A DNA stretch of 64,000 nt from Candidatus Bathyarchaeota archaeon (GTDB taxonomy: Archaea > Thermoproteota > Bathyarchaeia > Bathyarchaeales > Bathycorpusculaceae), in contig JAOZHT010000003.1 in NCBI GenBank assembly GCA_026014735.1, positions 1 through 64,000 of the forward strand, given 5' to 3'. The position numbers were made by a program, and so were the translations under genes. Positions 41,939 through 49,683 of this stretch are shown here, in pieces (position 1 is the first letter of the stretch; the number at the start of each line of letters is the position of its first letter). The notes beneath the pieces are model-generated. The model had not been told where the DNA came from, did no database searches, and saw only the letters and a list, made by a program, of their open reading frames with translations.

Positions 41939-42475
41939 TTAGAGGTAGTTTTTGTTCCAGCCGGCGCCGTCGTGGAGGTTAGGCAGGTAGGTTTCTATGC
42001 TGTTGAATTCTGGGACGCCGTTGTATTCGAGGTAGTTGTAGGTGGCTTTTGTGGCGCCTGTGGAGGCATCGAACTCTGCGCTGACGAATTCGTGGCTTGA
42101 GAACATCATGCTTGCCATTGAATCACGGGTCTGCTCGGGGTAGCTGTCGAGGCTGGCGAGGTAGGCAATGTAGTTTTCCTTCCAGCTTATGCTTTGGTTA
42201 TAAGGGGTCTTTGTGCTTAGCCATTCCACGTTATTGATACATTCAGATTTTAGGTTAAACTCATACACAACATAGTTGTATGGCAACGGCTGGCTGGTCG
42301 GCTGCGGCGCAGGCGTCGCGGTTGCCTCAGAGGGGGCGGTTGGGTAGGCGGTTGGCGTGGTCTGTGGGGGTTTGAGGCTGTTGATTTCGCCCTGCAAATA
42401 CAGAAAGCCAGCTGCCAAAACAATGACGTTAACCAGCAGCACCGCAATTACGGCTAAAGCAAGCTTGCTATTCAT
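41939..42475 (-). CDS. Membrane-anchored secreted protein, unknown
   Basis: A 178-residue protein: N-terminal anchor helix (LALAVIAVLLVNVIVLAAGFLYLQ), a Pro/Thr/Ala linker (residues 35-66) and a small outside domain of about 110 residues with YNYVVYEFNLKSECINNVEWLS. No family is recognised. It is followed by nothing on its strand. Confidence 0.65.
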   Translation of the reverse strand: MNSKLALAVIAVLLVNVIVLAAGFLYLQGEINSLKPPQTTPTAYPTAPSEATATPAPQPTSQPLPYNYVVYEFNLKSECINNVEWLSTKTPYNQSISWKENYIAYLASLDSYPEQTRDSMASMMFSSHEFVSAEFDASTGATKATYNYLEYNGVPEFNSIETYLPNLHDGAGWNKNYL

Positions 42476-42501
42476 ACCCTAAGCACAGCCAGAGGGCGTT
42501 A

Positions 42502-43005
42502 TTAATTTTCACTTATTTTCTTAGCCAAAGCCGCCACTTGCACACGGAACCTTTCGCGCATTTTGGTGAATCGCATGGCGGCGGAGGGATGAATAACCTC
42601 GATGTACTCGATTCCCTGTACTCGGGGGGTTTCTTTGGCGGATGCGCCCAGCAGCACGATGATTTTGGGTTTAATCATCTCTATCTGCGCTGTCAGGTAG
42701 GGTAGGCAAGCCGCGACTTCGTCGGGGTAGGGTTTGCGGTTCTGGGGTGAGGTATGCTTGACTATGTTGGTTATGTAGATGTCTTCGCGTTTTATGCCGA
42801 ATTCAGCCAGGGTTTTTGTGAGGTATTTGCCTGATCGGCCCACAAACGGCCTGCCCGCTTCGTCTTCGTCGGCGCCGGGGTTCTGCCCCACCACCATCAC
42901 GGCAGCGTTAAGCGGGCCTTCTCCGGGCACAGCATGTTTGGTTCCCTGCCAAAGCCTGCATTTGCGGCAGCCATAGATTTCCAGGTTAAGTTCATCCATC
43001 GCCAT
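42502..43005 (-). CDS. Type 4-like uracil-DNA glycosylase with Cys-to-His cluster ligand
   Basis: A 167-residue uracil-DNA glycosylase that starts base-excision repair of deaminated cytosine. Motif A is VVGQNPGADEDEAGRPFVGRSG and motif B is HPSAAMRF. Type 4 enzymes hold a 4Fe-4S cluster by four Cys; here the ligand positions read Cys13, Cys16, His84 (in NIVKHTSPQNR, where NVVKC is usual) and Cys100. The cluster may therefore be His-ligated or lost. Length and layout are otherwise typical. Confidence 0.9.
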   Translation of the reverse strand: MAMDELNLEIYGCRKCRLWQGTKHAVPGEGPLNAAVMVVGQNPGADEDEAGRPFVGRSGKYLTKTLAEFGIKREDIYITNIVKHTSPQNRKPYPDEVAACLPYLTAQIEMIKPKIIVLLGASAKETPRVQGIEYIEVIHPSAAMRFTKMRERFRVQVAALAKKISEN

Positions 43006-43125
43006 AGGTGTCAGCCTGTTGCTGGGTAGAGACAGTCACACAACCTTTAAAAAAACATGCGCCTCTAATTAATTAACCAAGTTCTTAACCGTTAAAGCAG
43101 GGGCCAACAGTGTTCTATAGGCTCG

Positions 43126-43437
43126 GTGAAGTTGATGACGCAGGAAGAAACAGTATCGCAGTCATTCATCGAAAGCGCAATTCGCGTCCTAATCAGACTA
43201 GCCTTCGCTTTTGAGCCTCTTGCGCCAACCGCCATATCGGTTTACCTTAACCAGCAACTGCACCGCTACCGCGAAGGCGGCATAATCGGCGACTACAAAA
43301 CCCACACCAAACGCTTAGGCAAGTATCATTACCGCGTAGAAATCGACCTTGACCTCACAGGTATGCAGGCCACGCATCTTTTAGCTAACATTTTTCCTGA
43401 GCAACTAGGCAGATATGGGAGGTGGTTCCATGAGTGA
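43126..43437 (+). CDS. Hypothetical 103-residue protein
   Basis: A small alpha/beta protein with no recognised family: an amphipathic helix (SFIESAIRVLIRLAFAF), then YLNQQLHRYREGGIIGDYKTHTKRLGKYHYRVEIDLDL. GTG 43126 or ATG 43135 could start it. The gene overlaps the following 47-codon gene by eight bases, so they are co-translated. Confidence 0.55.
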   Translation: MKLMTQEETVSQSFIESAIRVLIRLAFAFEPLAPTAISVYLNQQLHRYREGGIIGDYKTHTKRLGKYHYRVEIDLDLTGMQATHLLANIFPEQLGRYGRWFHE

Positions 43438-43573
43438 TATAGTAGAGAAGAAGGGGCGCTTGAAGCTGACCGTTGAAGTGGAAGTCAACGAGGAACTGAT
43501 GGATGTCGTAAAGGATGCTATGTCTAAGGCGCGTCTTCCCGACATGATGAAGCGAAGCGATAACAAGCAGTAA
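43430..43573 (+). CDS. 47-residue partner protein
   Basis: A short gene beginning at ATG 43430 within the end of the previous gene, with GGGAGGTGG seven bases upstream as a strong SD. The product (MSDIVEKKGRLKLTVEVEVNEELMD...) has a beta strand followed by a helix, like a ribbon-helix-type mini-protein, and ends in Lys/Arg-rich residues. The SD and coupling support a real gene. Confidence 0.6.
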   Translation: MSDIVEKKGRLKLTVEVEVNEELMDVVKDAMSKARLPDMMKRSDNKQ

Positions 43574-43574
43574 C

Positions 43575-43850
43575 CTAAAGCTCGCTGGCTCTGATTAGGA
43601 CTTTGGCGGTTAAGTCGTCGCGGACACGTTCCGCTTCAGCTTCCGCTTCTTTTTCAGACTTGATTTCTTTGATGTGCAGTAAAACGTGGTCTTCGATGGC
43701 TTTGCTCATCAACTTCACGTTTGGAATCAGCAGTATCTTTGCGCCGCAGCAGCATTCAATCAGCGGCAAATCCCTGTATTCATCGGACTTTTTCTTTGAT
43801 ATGTGAGCCGGCAAGGTTTGATTCCGATACCAGGTTTTAACTATCGACAA
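43575..43850 (-). CDS. Hypothetical small protein with CCC motif
   Basis: A protein of up to 91 residues with ECCCGAKILLIPNVKLMSKAIEDHVLLH, which could be a small metal site (Cys3 plus His), and a Glu/Ala/Arg-rich helix. The TTG at 43850 lies too near the TATA at 43856-43866; TTG 43814 (LPAHISKKK) may be the true start. It ends one base from the convergent 47-codon gene. Confidence 0.5.
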   Translation of the reverse strand: MSIVKTWYRNQTLPAHISKKKSDEYRDLPLIECCCGAKILLIPNVKLMSKAIEDHVLLHIKEIKSEKEAEAEAERVRDDLTAKVLIRASEL

Positions 43851-44000
43851 CCTATTTTTATAAAGCTTATTTCGGCATACCCATGGTAAATCAGGCGAAA
43901 TGAAGGCTGAATGCCCGGATGCTTAGGCTGCAGACAGGCAGGTTCTCTTAGCCCCGAAAGCCTATATACACCCCAAAAGTAACCTGTGATGTGGGATAAC

Positions 44001-44312
44001 ATGAAGTTTTTAATCATCCAGAAAATCAAACGCGAGGTGCCACTGGAGCGGTGGGCAAAGCTTCTGCCGCTGCAATTCAAGTACTTCGAAAAGCTTGAAA
44101 AAGACAAAACCATAGACGTCGACTATCACCTCATCGGGCAGCAGGGCAGCATGCTTATCGTTAACGCCGAATCCGACGCGCAGCTTAGCCAAATCATCGG
44201 GCAAGACCCCCTCTTCTTTGAATGCGAACGCGAAATCTACCCGCTGACCACGCGGCAAACCCACTATGACCAAATCCGCCAGCTCCTCAGCCCCACCCAG
44301 AAAGGGACCTGA
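44001..44312 (+). CDS. Muconolactone-isomerase-like ferredoxin-fold protein
   Basis: A 103-residue protein with a dimeric alpha+beta barrel pattern: MKFLIIQKIKREVPLERWAKLLP, DYHLIGQQGSMLIVNAESDAQLSQIIGQDPLFFECEREIYPL. Such proteins sense or isomerise small molecules. The ATG at 44001 fits the fold; a GTG lies five codons upstream. It precedes the methyltransferase gene by three bases. Confidence 0.65.
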   Translation: MKFLIIQKIKREVPLERWAKLLPLQFKYFEKLEKDKTIDVDYHLIGQQGSMLIVNAESDAQLSQIIGQDPLFFECEREIYPLTTRQTHYDQIRQLLSPTQKGT

Positions 44313-44315
44313 AAA

Positions 44316-44873
44316 ATGGCAAGCCACGGAAAATTCACCCTCGACGAAGCACAGCGGCGCAGCTGGTACAGCCCCGAGGTTGCCCTAGCAGACCTAAAAG
44401 AGGGCGACATATTCGTGGATGTGGGATGCGGCGACGGCTACTTCAGCATCTTGGCGGCAAAGAAGGTGGGGGCAACGGGTAAGGTGTACTCGGTGGATGT
44501 GGATTCATCAGGCGTGGAGAAGCTGCAGAGCAAAGCCAAAGCCGAAGGCCTAATCAACATCACCTCAAGGGCAGGCAAAGCCGAAGAAACCGTGTTCTGC
44601 CATGGCTGCGCCGACATGGTTTTTTTCAGCATGGACCTGCATGACTTCAGCGACCCCAAAAAAGTGCTTGAGAACGCCTTCGTGATGATTAAGCCCTCGG
44701 GGAAGGTGGTGGATTTAGACTGGAAAAAGCAAAGCACACCGTTTGGTCCACCCGAGCGGATACGCTTCAGCGAGCAATACGTCACTGAACTCTTGGACGC
44801 CACCGGGTTTGTGGTGGAATCCATCGGGGAAGCAGGACCCTACCACTACGTAATCAAAGCTAGACCCCGCTAG
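44316..44873 (+). CDS. Class I SAM-dependent methyltransferase
   Basis: A 185-residue methyltransferase. Motif I is FVDVGCGDGYFSI, with KVYSVDVD as the ribose-binding strand and MVFFSMDLHDFSDPKKVLENAFVMIKPSGKVVDLDW for motifs II-III. It resembles UbiE/arsenite-methyltransferase-like enzymes, but the substrate is unknown. Its stop overlaps the convergent hydrolase gene in a shared CTAG. Confidence 0.82.
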   Translation: MASHGKFTLDEAQRRSWYSPEVALADLKEGDIFVDVGCGDGYFSILAAKKVGATGKVYSVDVDSSGVEKLQSKAKAEGLINITSRAGKAEETVFCHGCADMVFFSMDLHDFSDPKKVLENAFVMIKPSGKVVDLDWKKQSTPFGPPERIRFSEQYVTELLDATGFVVESIGEAGPYHYVIKARPR

Positions 44874-45496
44874 GACTCGGCGTTGGCGTAGAGTTCAAGC
44901 AGGTCGCGCCTAAACCATTCGGGGCGGTCCTGGTAGGCGGAGTGGGCGGCGCCGTTGTAGACGAGCAGTTTGGCGTTAGGTAACCTGTCGGCTAGGGCAC
45001 GCATTTCCTCGCCGGAGATTAGGCTGTCAAAGGCGCCCCACACGATGCGTATGGGAAACGCGAATCGGTCGTAGGATCCAAGCAATACTTCATCGTCGAA
45101 GGCATGGGCAGGCGCAACCAAAAGCAGCCCCCGCACCGAATGCTGCTGGGCAAAGCGCATGGCAACGTAGCCGCCGTAGCTTGCGCCCACAACCAGGGGG
45201 ACGGCGTCTCCGAAGACCGATTTTGCGGCTTCTGCGGCAAAGGCGATGTTGGCTTGGGGCTCGCGGTTTTTAGGGTGGCACTGGCACTTTACGCCATAGG
45301 GCATATCGAGGGCAAGGAAGGGAATGTGTTTCTCGATTAATGCGTCGGTTAAGCCGATTTCCTGCCATACCTCGATGGTGTAGGATAAACCATGCATTAA
45401 AACCACCGGGGTACCCGCAGCTTTATGGTAAAGCGCGGGGCACGTGAAGCCGCCGATATGGAGCGTTTTCTCCTCCAAGAGATTCACCAGACCCAA
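44870..45496 (-). CDS. Alpha/beta hydrolase
   Basis: A 208-residue alpha/beta-fold hydrolase. The nucleophile elbow is VVGASYGGY (Ser), the acid is in VWGAFDSLIS and the His in NGAAHSAYQDRP. HG in VVLMHGLSY forms the oxyanion hole. It starts at TTG 45496. The substrate is not inferable. Confidence 0.85.
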   Translation of the reverse strand: MGLVNLLEEKTLHIGGFTCPALYHKAAGTPVVLMHGLSYTIEVWQEIGLTDALIEKHIPFLALDMPYGVKCQCHPKNREPQANIAFAAEAAKSVFGDAVPLVVGASYGGYVAMRFAQQHSVRGLLLVAPAHAFDDEVLLGSYDRFAFPIRIVWGAFDSLISGEEMRALADRLPNAKLLVYNGAAHSAYQDRPEWFRRDLLELYANAES

Positions 45497-45585
45497 CCAT
45501 TATGGGCGCTGCATCTTATAACAGTTAAGCAACTGCGTAGACGCGAAAGAAATAATAGCATAGCTAAACCACTTGTTTGTGGTGG

Positions 45586-46068
45586 ATGATTTTGGAGGTT
45601 AAAGTCGGCGATAAAGCCCCAGATTTCACGTTGCCCAGCCAAATGGGCGACAACGTAATCTTATCCGAGTATTTTGGCAAAAAAAGCATCGTGCTCTACT
45701 TTTATCCCAAAGACGAAACCCCCGGCTGCATCAAAGAAGCCTGCAGCTTCCGCGACAGCTACCAGCAACTCGCCGATTTAGGCGCGGAGGTGCTGGGGGT
45801 AAGCGGGCAAAGCGTGGAGTCCCATGTCGCGTTTGCCACCCATTATGGGCTGCCCTTTATTCTGCTTGCCGACGTGGATAACAGGGTGCGGGAACTTTAC
45901 GGTGTCCCCAAAAGCATGGGGATATTGCCGGGACGCGTCACCTACATCATCGACAAGAAAGGCATCGTCCGCCACATTTTCAGCTCGCAGACGCAGGCTC
46001 AGCGGCACGTGGAAGAAGCCAAACGCACACTTGAGGAGATAGAGAAAGAAGAGCAAGCCACCGCATAG
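45586..46068 (+). CDS. bcp: Peroxiredoxin, Bcp/PrxQ type
   Basis: A 160-residue thiol peroxidase. DETPGCIKEACSFRD contains the peroxidatic Cys and a resolving Cys five residues later, the Bcp 2-Cys arrangement. GDKAPDFTLP and VTYIIDKKGIVRHIF complete the fold. ATG 45586 was chosen over the upstream TTG because the family starts shortly before KVGDKAPDF. It precedes the CysRS-like gene by eight bases. Confidence 0.93.
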   Translation: MILEVKVGDKAPDFTLPSQMGDNVILSEYFGKKSIVLYFYPKDETPGCIKEACSFRDSYQQLADLGAEVLGVSGQSVESHVAFATHYGLPFILLADVDNRVRELYGVPKSMGILPGRVTYIIDKKGIVRHIFSSQTQAQRHVEEAKRTLEEIEKEEQATA

Positions 46069-46076
46069 GCGAAAAC

Positions 46077-47303
46077 ATGCTAAACCTCTACAACACCTTA
46101 ACCAGAAAAATCGAGGCTTTCCACCCTATCGCCGCCAGAAACGTCAAAATGTACAGTTGCGGCCCCTCCACGTATCAGCCCCCGCATATAGGAAACTACC
46201 GCACCTTCCTCTTCGAAGATATCCTGCAGCGCTACCTCGAATACCTCGGCTACCCCGTTACGCGGCTGATGTGCCTCACCGACATAGAGGACAAAGCCAT
46301 CATCCAAGCAAAAAAGGAAAACCTCACCGTGGAGGCGCTGACCCAGCGAAACGAGGCGGTGCTGTTTAGTGACTTTGAGTTTCTCCGCATCAAGAAACCC
46401 GCGTTTCCCATCCGTGCTTCAAGCGCCGTGGATCAGGCGGCGATGTTAACCGAGAAGCTGGTGGATTTAGGCTACGCGTACTGGCACCGCTACCGTGGCG
46501 TAGAAAACGCTTATTTTGATCCCCAAAAATTTGTGGGTTTTGGCAAACTGGCGCATCTGGACATGTCCAAGTGGCCCAGGAAGCATCGGCGCTTCCACAA
46601 AGACACCTACCCCGGCACCCCCTGGAACCGAGGCGACTTTATCCTCTGGCACGGCTGCGGCCTACACGACGTATGCTACGACACAGCGGTTGGGGAGGGG
46701 CGCCCCGCATGGAACATCCAGGATCCCGCCATCGCCACAAAGCACCTTGGCTTTGAAGTTGACGTTGCCTGCGGGGGCATCGACGCTTTAGTGCGGCACC
46801 ATGACTATAACCTCGCCGTCGCCGAGGCGGTTTCGGGCAAGCCGTTCTCCCGTTACTGGCTCCATGGGGGACACCTCTTTGTGGATGGAAAAAAGATGTC
46901 TAAGAGCCTTGGCAATGTCTACTATCCCCAGGATGTGCATGCTGAGGGCTACAGTGGAGGGGAACTGCGGTTTTTCCTGGTCTATGGGGCTTACCGTGAG
47001 AAACTGAATTTTACCTTCGAGTTGCTGGGGCAGAGTAAGCGGCGGCTGGATGCGTTAAGGGGCATGGTTGCGGATCTGCAGGGAATAGCCCATGGCAGCG
47101 CCGTGGCTGCGCTGGATGTGGAAGCCGCAGGCATCTTTGAATGCCACATGAACAATGACTTAGACGTGAAGGGCGCCTTCGACGGCCTATACCGTTACGT
47201 AGAAGAAATCCACAGCAAAAGAGCAGGGTTAAACGCGGAAAAAGTAAAAAAGGTGTTAAATAGCCTAAGCAGAGCCGACACGGTGCTGCATTGCCTGCTT
47301 TAA
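46077..47303 (+). CDS. Cysteinyl-tRNA-synthetase-like protein, zinc site lost, no anticodon domain
   Basis: A 408-residue class I synthetase-fold protein. It has NTLTRK, MYSCGP, HIGN (37-40) and KMSKS (273-277). In real CysRS, zinc grips the substrate thiol via Cys28, Cys209, His234 and Glu238. Here Cys28 and the His of the HH pair (241) remain, but WHIEC is WNIQD, putting Asp216 at Cys209, and HHENE is HHDYN, putting Asn245 at Glu238. The C-terminal anticodon-binding region is missing, as in MshC, the mycothiol ligase. It probably activates another amino acid or joins it to a small molecule. No substrate can be named. It lies between bcp and a cytochrome-b5-like gene. Confidence 0.8.
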   Translation: MLNLYNTLTRKIEAFHPIAARNVKMYSCGPSTYQPPHIGNYRTFLFEDILQRYLEYLGYPVTRLMCLTDIEDKAIIQAKKENLTVEALTQRNEAVLFSDFEFLRIKKPAFPIRASSAVDQAAMLTEKLVDLGYAYWHRYRGVENAYFDPQKFVGFGKLAHLDMSKWPRKHRRFHKDTYPGTPWNRGDFILWHGCGLHDVCYDTAVGEGRPAWNIQDPAIATKHLGFEVDVACGGIDALVRHHDYNLAVAEAVSGKPFSRYWLHGGHLFVDGKKMSKSLGNVYYPQDVHAEGYSGGELRFFLVYGAYREKLNFTFELLGQSKRRLDALRGMVADLQGIAHGSAVAALDVEAAGIFECHMNNDLDVKGAFDGLYRYVEEIHSKRAGLNAEKVKKVLNSLSRADTVLHCLL

Positions 47304-47548
47304 ACGAGTTCGCCCACGTACTTTACGCGGTTAAAGTTTTCGTCGCTATGCGGTGCCATCGACAACTCATCAGTTAAGTCTTTGCCTGCATTATGCATGC
47401 CCATATGTTCGCCTTCCATCCAAAAGCTGCTCTCTGAAACGTCATAGACTTTGCCCTGATAGACTATGTAGGCGGGTTTACCGTTCTGCCCGTTGTTTTC
47501 TTCCAGTTCCTGACGGGTTACCTTTTTTTGTTCTGCCAAAAAATTCAC
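47300..47548 (-). CDS. Cytochrome b5-like heme-binding protein
   Basis: An 82-residue single-domain protein: YIVYQGKVYDVSESSFWMEGEHMGMHNAGKDLTDEL and APHSDENFNRV. The two axial His are in HMGMHNAG and PHSDE. It starts at GTG 47548. Its stop overlaps that of the CysRS-like gene in a shared TTAA. It probably carries electrons or binds a steroid-like ligand. Confidence 0.88.
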   Translation of the reverse strand: MNFLAEQKKVTRQELEENNGQNGKPAYIVYQGKVYDVSESSFWMEGEHMGMHNAGKDLTDELSMAPHSDENFNRVKYVGELV

Positions 47549-47611
47549 CTTCAGCTACCAAAAATAAAGCCGGTTGCAGGCTTTAAACGTTTAGTGCTGA
47601 CCAGCTACCGT

Positions 47612-48697
47612 TTATGCTTGGATAACCGTGGTGAGGTACGCCGCGTTTATGTTGACGCTGCCCATGCCGGTGATTCGGTTGCTGATTTCAATGTTGCTAT
47701 CGGCGGGGTAATTGTTGGATTGGATGGGGGATTTGTCTCCTGAAAAGTTTTCGGCATCCACGTTGACTTCGCCGAGGCTTCCTGTTTGGGAGGTAATTTT
47801 CGCGGCGACGCCTCCGTCGATGTTTAAACCAACATTTATCGAGCCGGTATCGGTTAAGGCGTTAACCAGCAGGTTTCCCTGAAGGGTTTTTGTCTGGGCA
47901 ACATCCAAGTAGACCGAGCCGGTGTTTGACTGCAAATCCAGAGTGCAGTTGCCCTCCACTTGATTTTGGTTCATCCGGAAATGTACTGCGCCCGTGTTTG
48001 TTTTAAGGGATAAGTCGCCTTTGACGAGTACATTTTTTTCAAGGTTAGCTTGGACTTCTCCGGTGTTGGCGTGGAGGTTTAGGTTCACGACGGTTGTGGG
48101 TTTGTCGGCGGCGAAGCTGACCTGCCCGGTGGCGGAAGATACATTCAGGTTAAGCGTTAAAGCTGGGTCAACGTAGATGTCGCAGACAACATTGGAGCCC
48201 ATCGAAAGCGTATCCTCCACTTCCACTGTGCAGGTGACATCCAAGACGTCGCCGACTGTTTTGTTCTCAAAAGTCACGGTTACCGGATTCTCAATGTTGC
48301 CTCCCGATAAACCTTTGGAGCCATTAGCGGAAACATGGAGCAGAAGGTTATTGTCGGCTATCTTCTGGGTTACCACGTTCACGCGGCCCACGTCTGTGTT
48401 AAAGTTAAAGTTCACCCTGTTCACGCCAGCGCTGTTGTCCTGCAGGGTCTGCTGCGCGCTCCATGAGGAGAAAGGCGCAAACATAAAGGCAACAACCAAA
48501 ACGGCGGCGACAACTATGATGACCAACGCGATTGCCGCCAGCACGTAGGGGTCCTTAAGCAGGCGTTTTTGGGGCGTCGACTGAGGCACGGGTGGGGGCG
48601 CAGGCGCTTTGGTGAAGGTGATAACTGGGGTGCCGCATTTGGGGCAGAAGCGATCGTAATCCTGCAGTTGGGCGCCGCATCTTCGACAGTAAGGCAT
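47612..48697 (-). CDS. Zinc-ribbon membrane protein with DUF4097-type adhesin domain
   Basis: A 361-residue protein. The N-terminal zinc ribbon is YCRRCGAQ...FCPKCGTP, followed by a Pro-rich linker and one helix (YVLAAIALVIIVVAAVLVVAFMF) and a repetitive beta-helix (NTDVGRVNVV, SATGQVSF, NTGEVQ, NTGAVHF, NTGSVYLD), typical of DUF4097/DUF4098. The topology puts zinc ribbon inside and beta-helix outside. No function is known. Confidence 0.78.
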   Translation of the reverse strand: MPYCRRCGAQLQDYDRFCPKCGTPVITFTKAPAPPPVPQSTPQKRLLKDPYVLAAIALVIIVVAAVLVVAFMFAPFSSWSAQQTLQDNSAGVNRVNFNFNTDVGRVNVVTQKIADNNLLLHVSANGSKGLSGGNIENPVTVTFENKTVGDVLDVTCTVEVEDTLSMGSNVVCDIYVDPALTLNLNVSSATGQVSFAADKPTTVVNLNLHANTGEVQANLEKNVLVKGDLSLKTNTGAVHFRMNQNQVEGNCTLDLQSNTGSVYLDVAQTKTLQGNLLVNALTDTGSINVGLNIDGGVAAKITSQTGSLGEVNVDAENFSGDKSPIQSNNYPADSNIEISNRITGMGSVNINAAYLTTVIQA

Positions 48698-48774
48698 ACG
48701 TTAACCTAGAAGTAGGGATGTGGCTCTAAAAATTTAAGGGTTACCATCCGAGGGCAAATAAGCTCTGGGGTAAA

Positions 48775-49683
48775 TTATGGGGGGATAACGCCCATTCTTG
48801 AGCATTCCTCTTTGAGGCTGTCTCTGATATGCTTGAGGTTTAGGCGCTTCTGTGTGTATTCGTCGCCGTCGATTTGGTCAGCTCGGAAAGCAGTGTCCAA
48901 CTGAACTATCTCCTGGGTTATCTCGTTGATTCTGTCTTTAATTTGGTCCACGTAGCTGTGGGCTTTCTCCTGCACGATAACCTCCGAGGGCGCCAACGCG
49001 GTTTTGATGACGCCGTCTTCGATGCGTAGAATACGGGTGGACACGCGAGCCACGCTGGGGTCGTGGGTGACCATAACGATGGTTTTTCCCATTTCCCGAT
49101 TGATTTTGACGAGGTATTCAGCGATGATTCTTGCGTTCGCCGTGTCCAATTCGCCTGTGGGTTCATCTGCAAGCAGAACTGGCGCATCGTTGGCGAGCGC
49201 CGACGCGATTGCAATGCGCTGCTGCTCTCCGCCGCTTAATTCCTCAGGTTTATGGTGAGCGCGGTCTTCCAGCCCGACGGTTTTAAGCAGTTCTTGGATG
49301 CGTTGTTTGCGTTTGCCACGTTTAACTCCTGAAGCAACCATAGAGAATTCAATGTTCTCCTGCGCCGTCAAAGTGGGGATAAGGTTGAGGTTTTGGAAGA
49401 TGTGCCCCACCATGCGGCGTCTGTAGTCGACTAGTTGACGCACTGATAGGTCTGTTACTACTTTGTCGCCGACTTGCACGGTGCCTGCGGTGGCTTTGTC
49501 AAGTCCCCCAATGATGTTGAGCAATGTGGATTTGCCGCTGCCGCTTGGACCGATGATGGAGACGAGTTCGCCTGCGCCTATGTCCAGGTTTAAGCCTCTT
49601 AAGGCTTGGACTTCGATTTTGCCGGTGTGGTGTATTTTGACGAGGTTTCTGATTTTTAGGTTATTATTTATGTTTGTGCTCAT
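48775..49683 (-). CDS. ABC transporter ATP-binding protein (MacB/LolD type)
   Basis: A 302-residue ATPase. Walker A is GPSGSGKST, the signature is LSGGEQQRIAIASAL, Walker B is VLLADEPTGELD and the switch is VTHDP. A C-terminal extension of about 75 residues (IVQEKAHSYVDQIKDRINEITQEIVQLD) looks like a coiled coil and is unusual. It overlaps the start of the permease gene by four bases. Confidence 0.94.
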   Translation of the reverse strand: MSTNINNNLKIRNLVKIHHTGKIEVQALRGLNLDIGAGELVSIIGPSGSGKSTLLNIIGGLDKATAGTVQVGDKVVTDLSVRQLVDYRRRMVGHIFQNLNLIPTLTAQENIEFSMVASGVKRGKRKQRIQELLKTVGLEDRAHHKPEELSGGEQQRIAIASALANDAPVLLADEPTGELDTANARIIAEYLVKINREMGKTIVMVTHDPSVARVSTRILRIEDGVIKTALAPSEVIVQEKAHSYVDQIKDRINEITQEIVQLDTAFRADQIDGDEYTQKRLNLKHIRDSLKEECSRMGVIPP

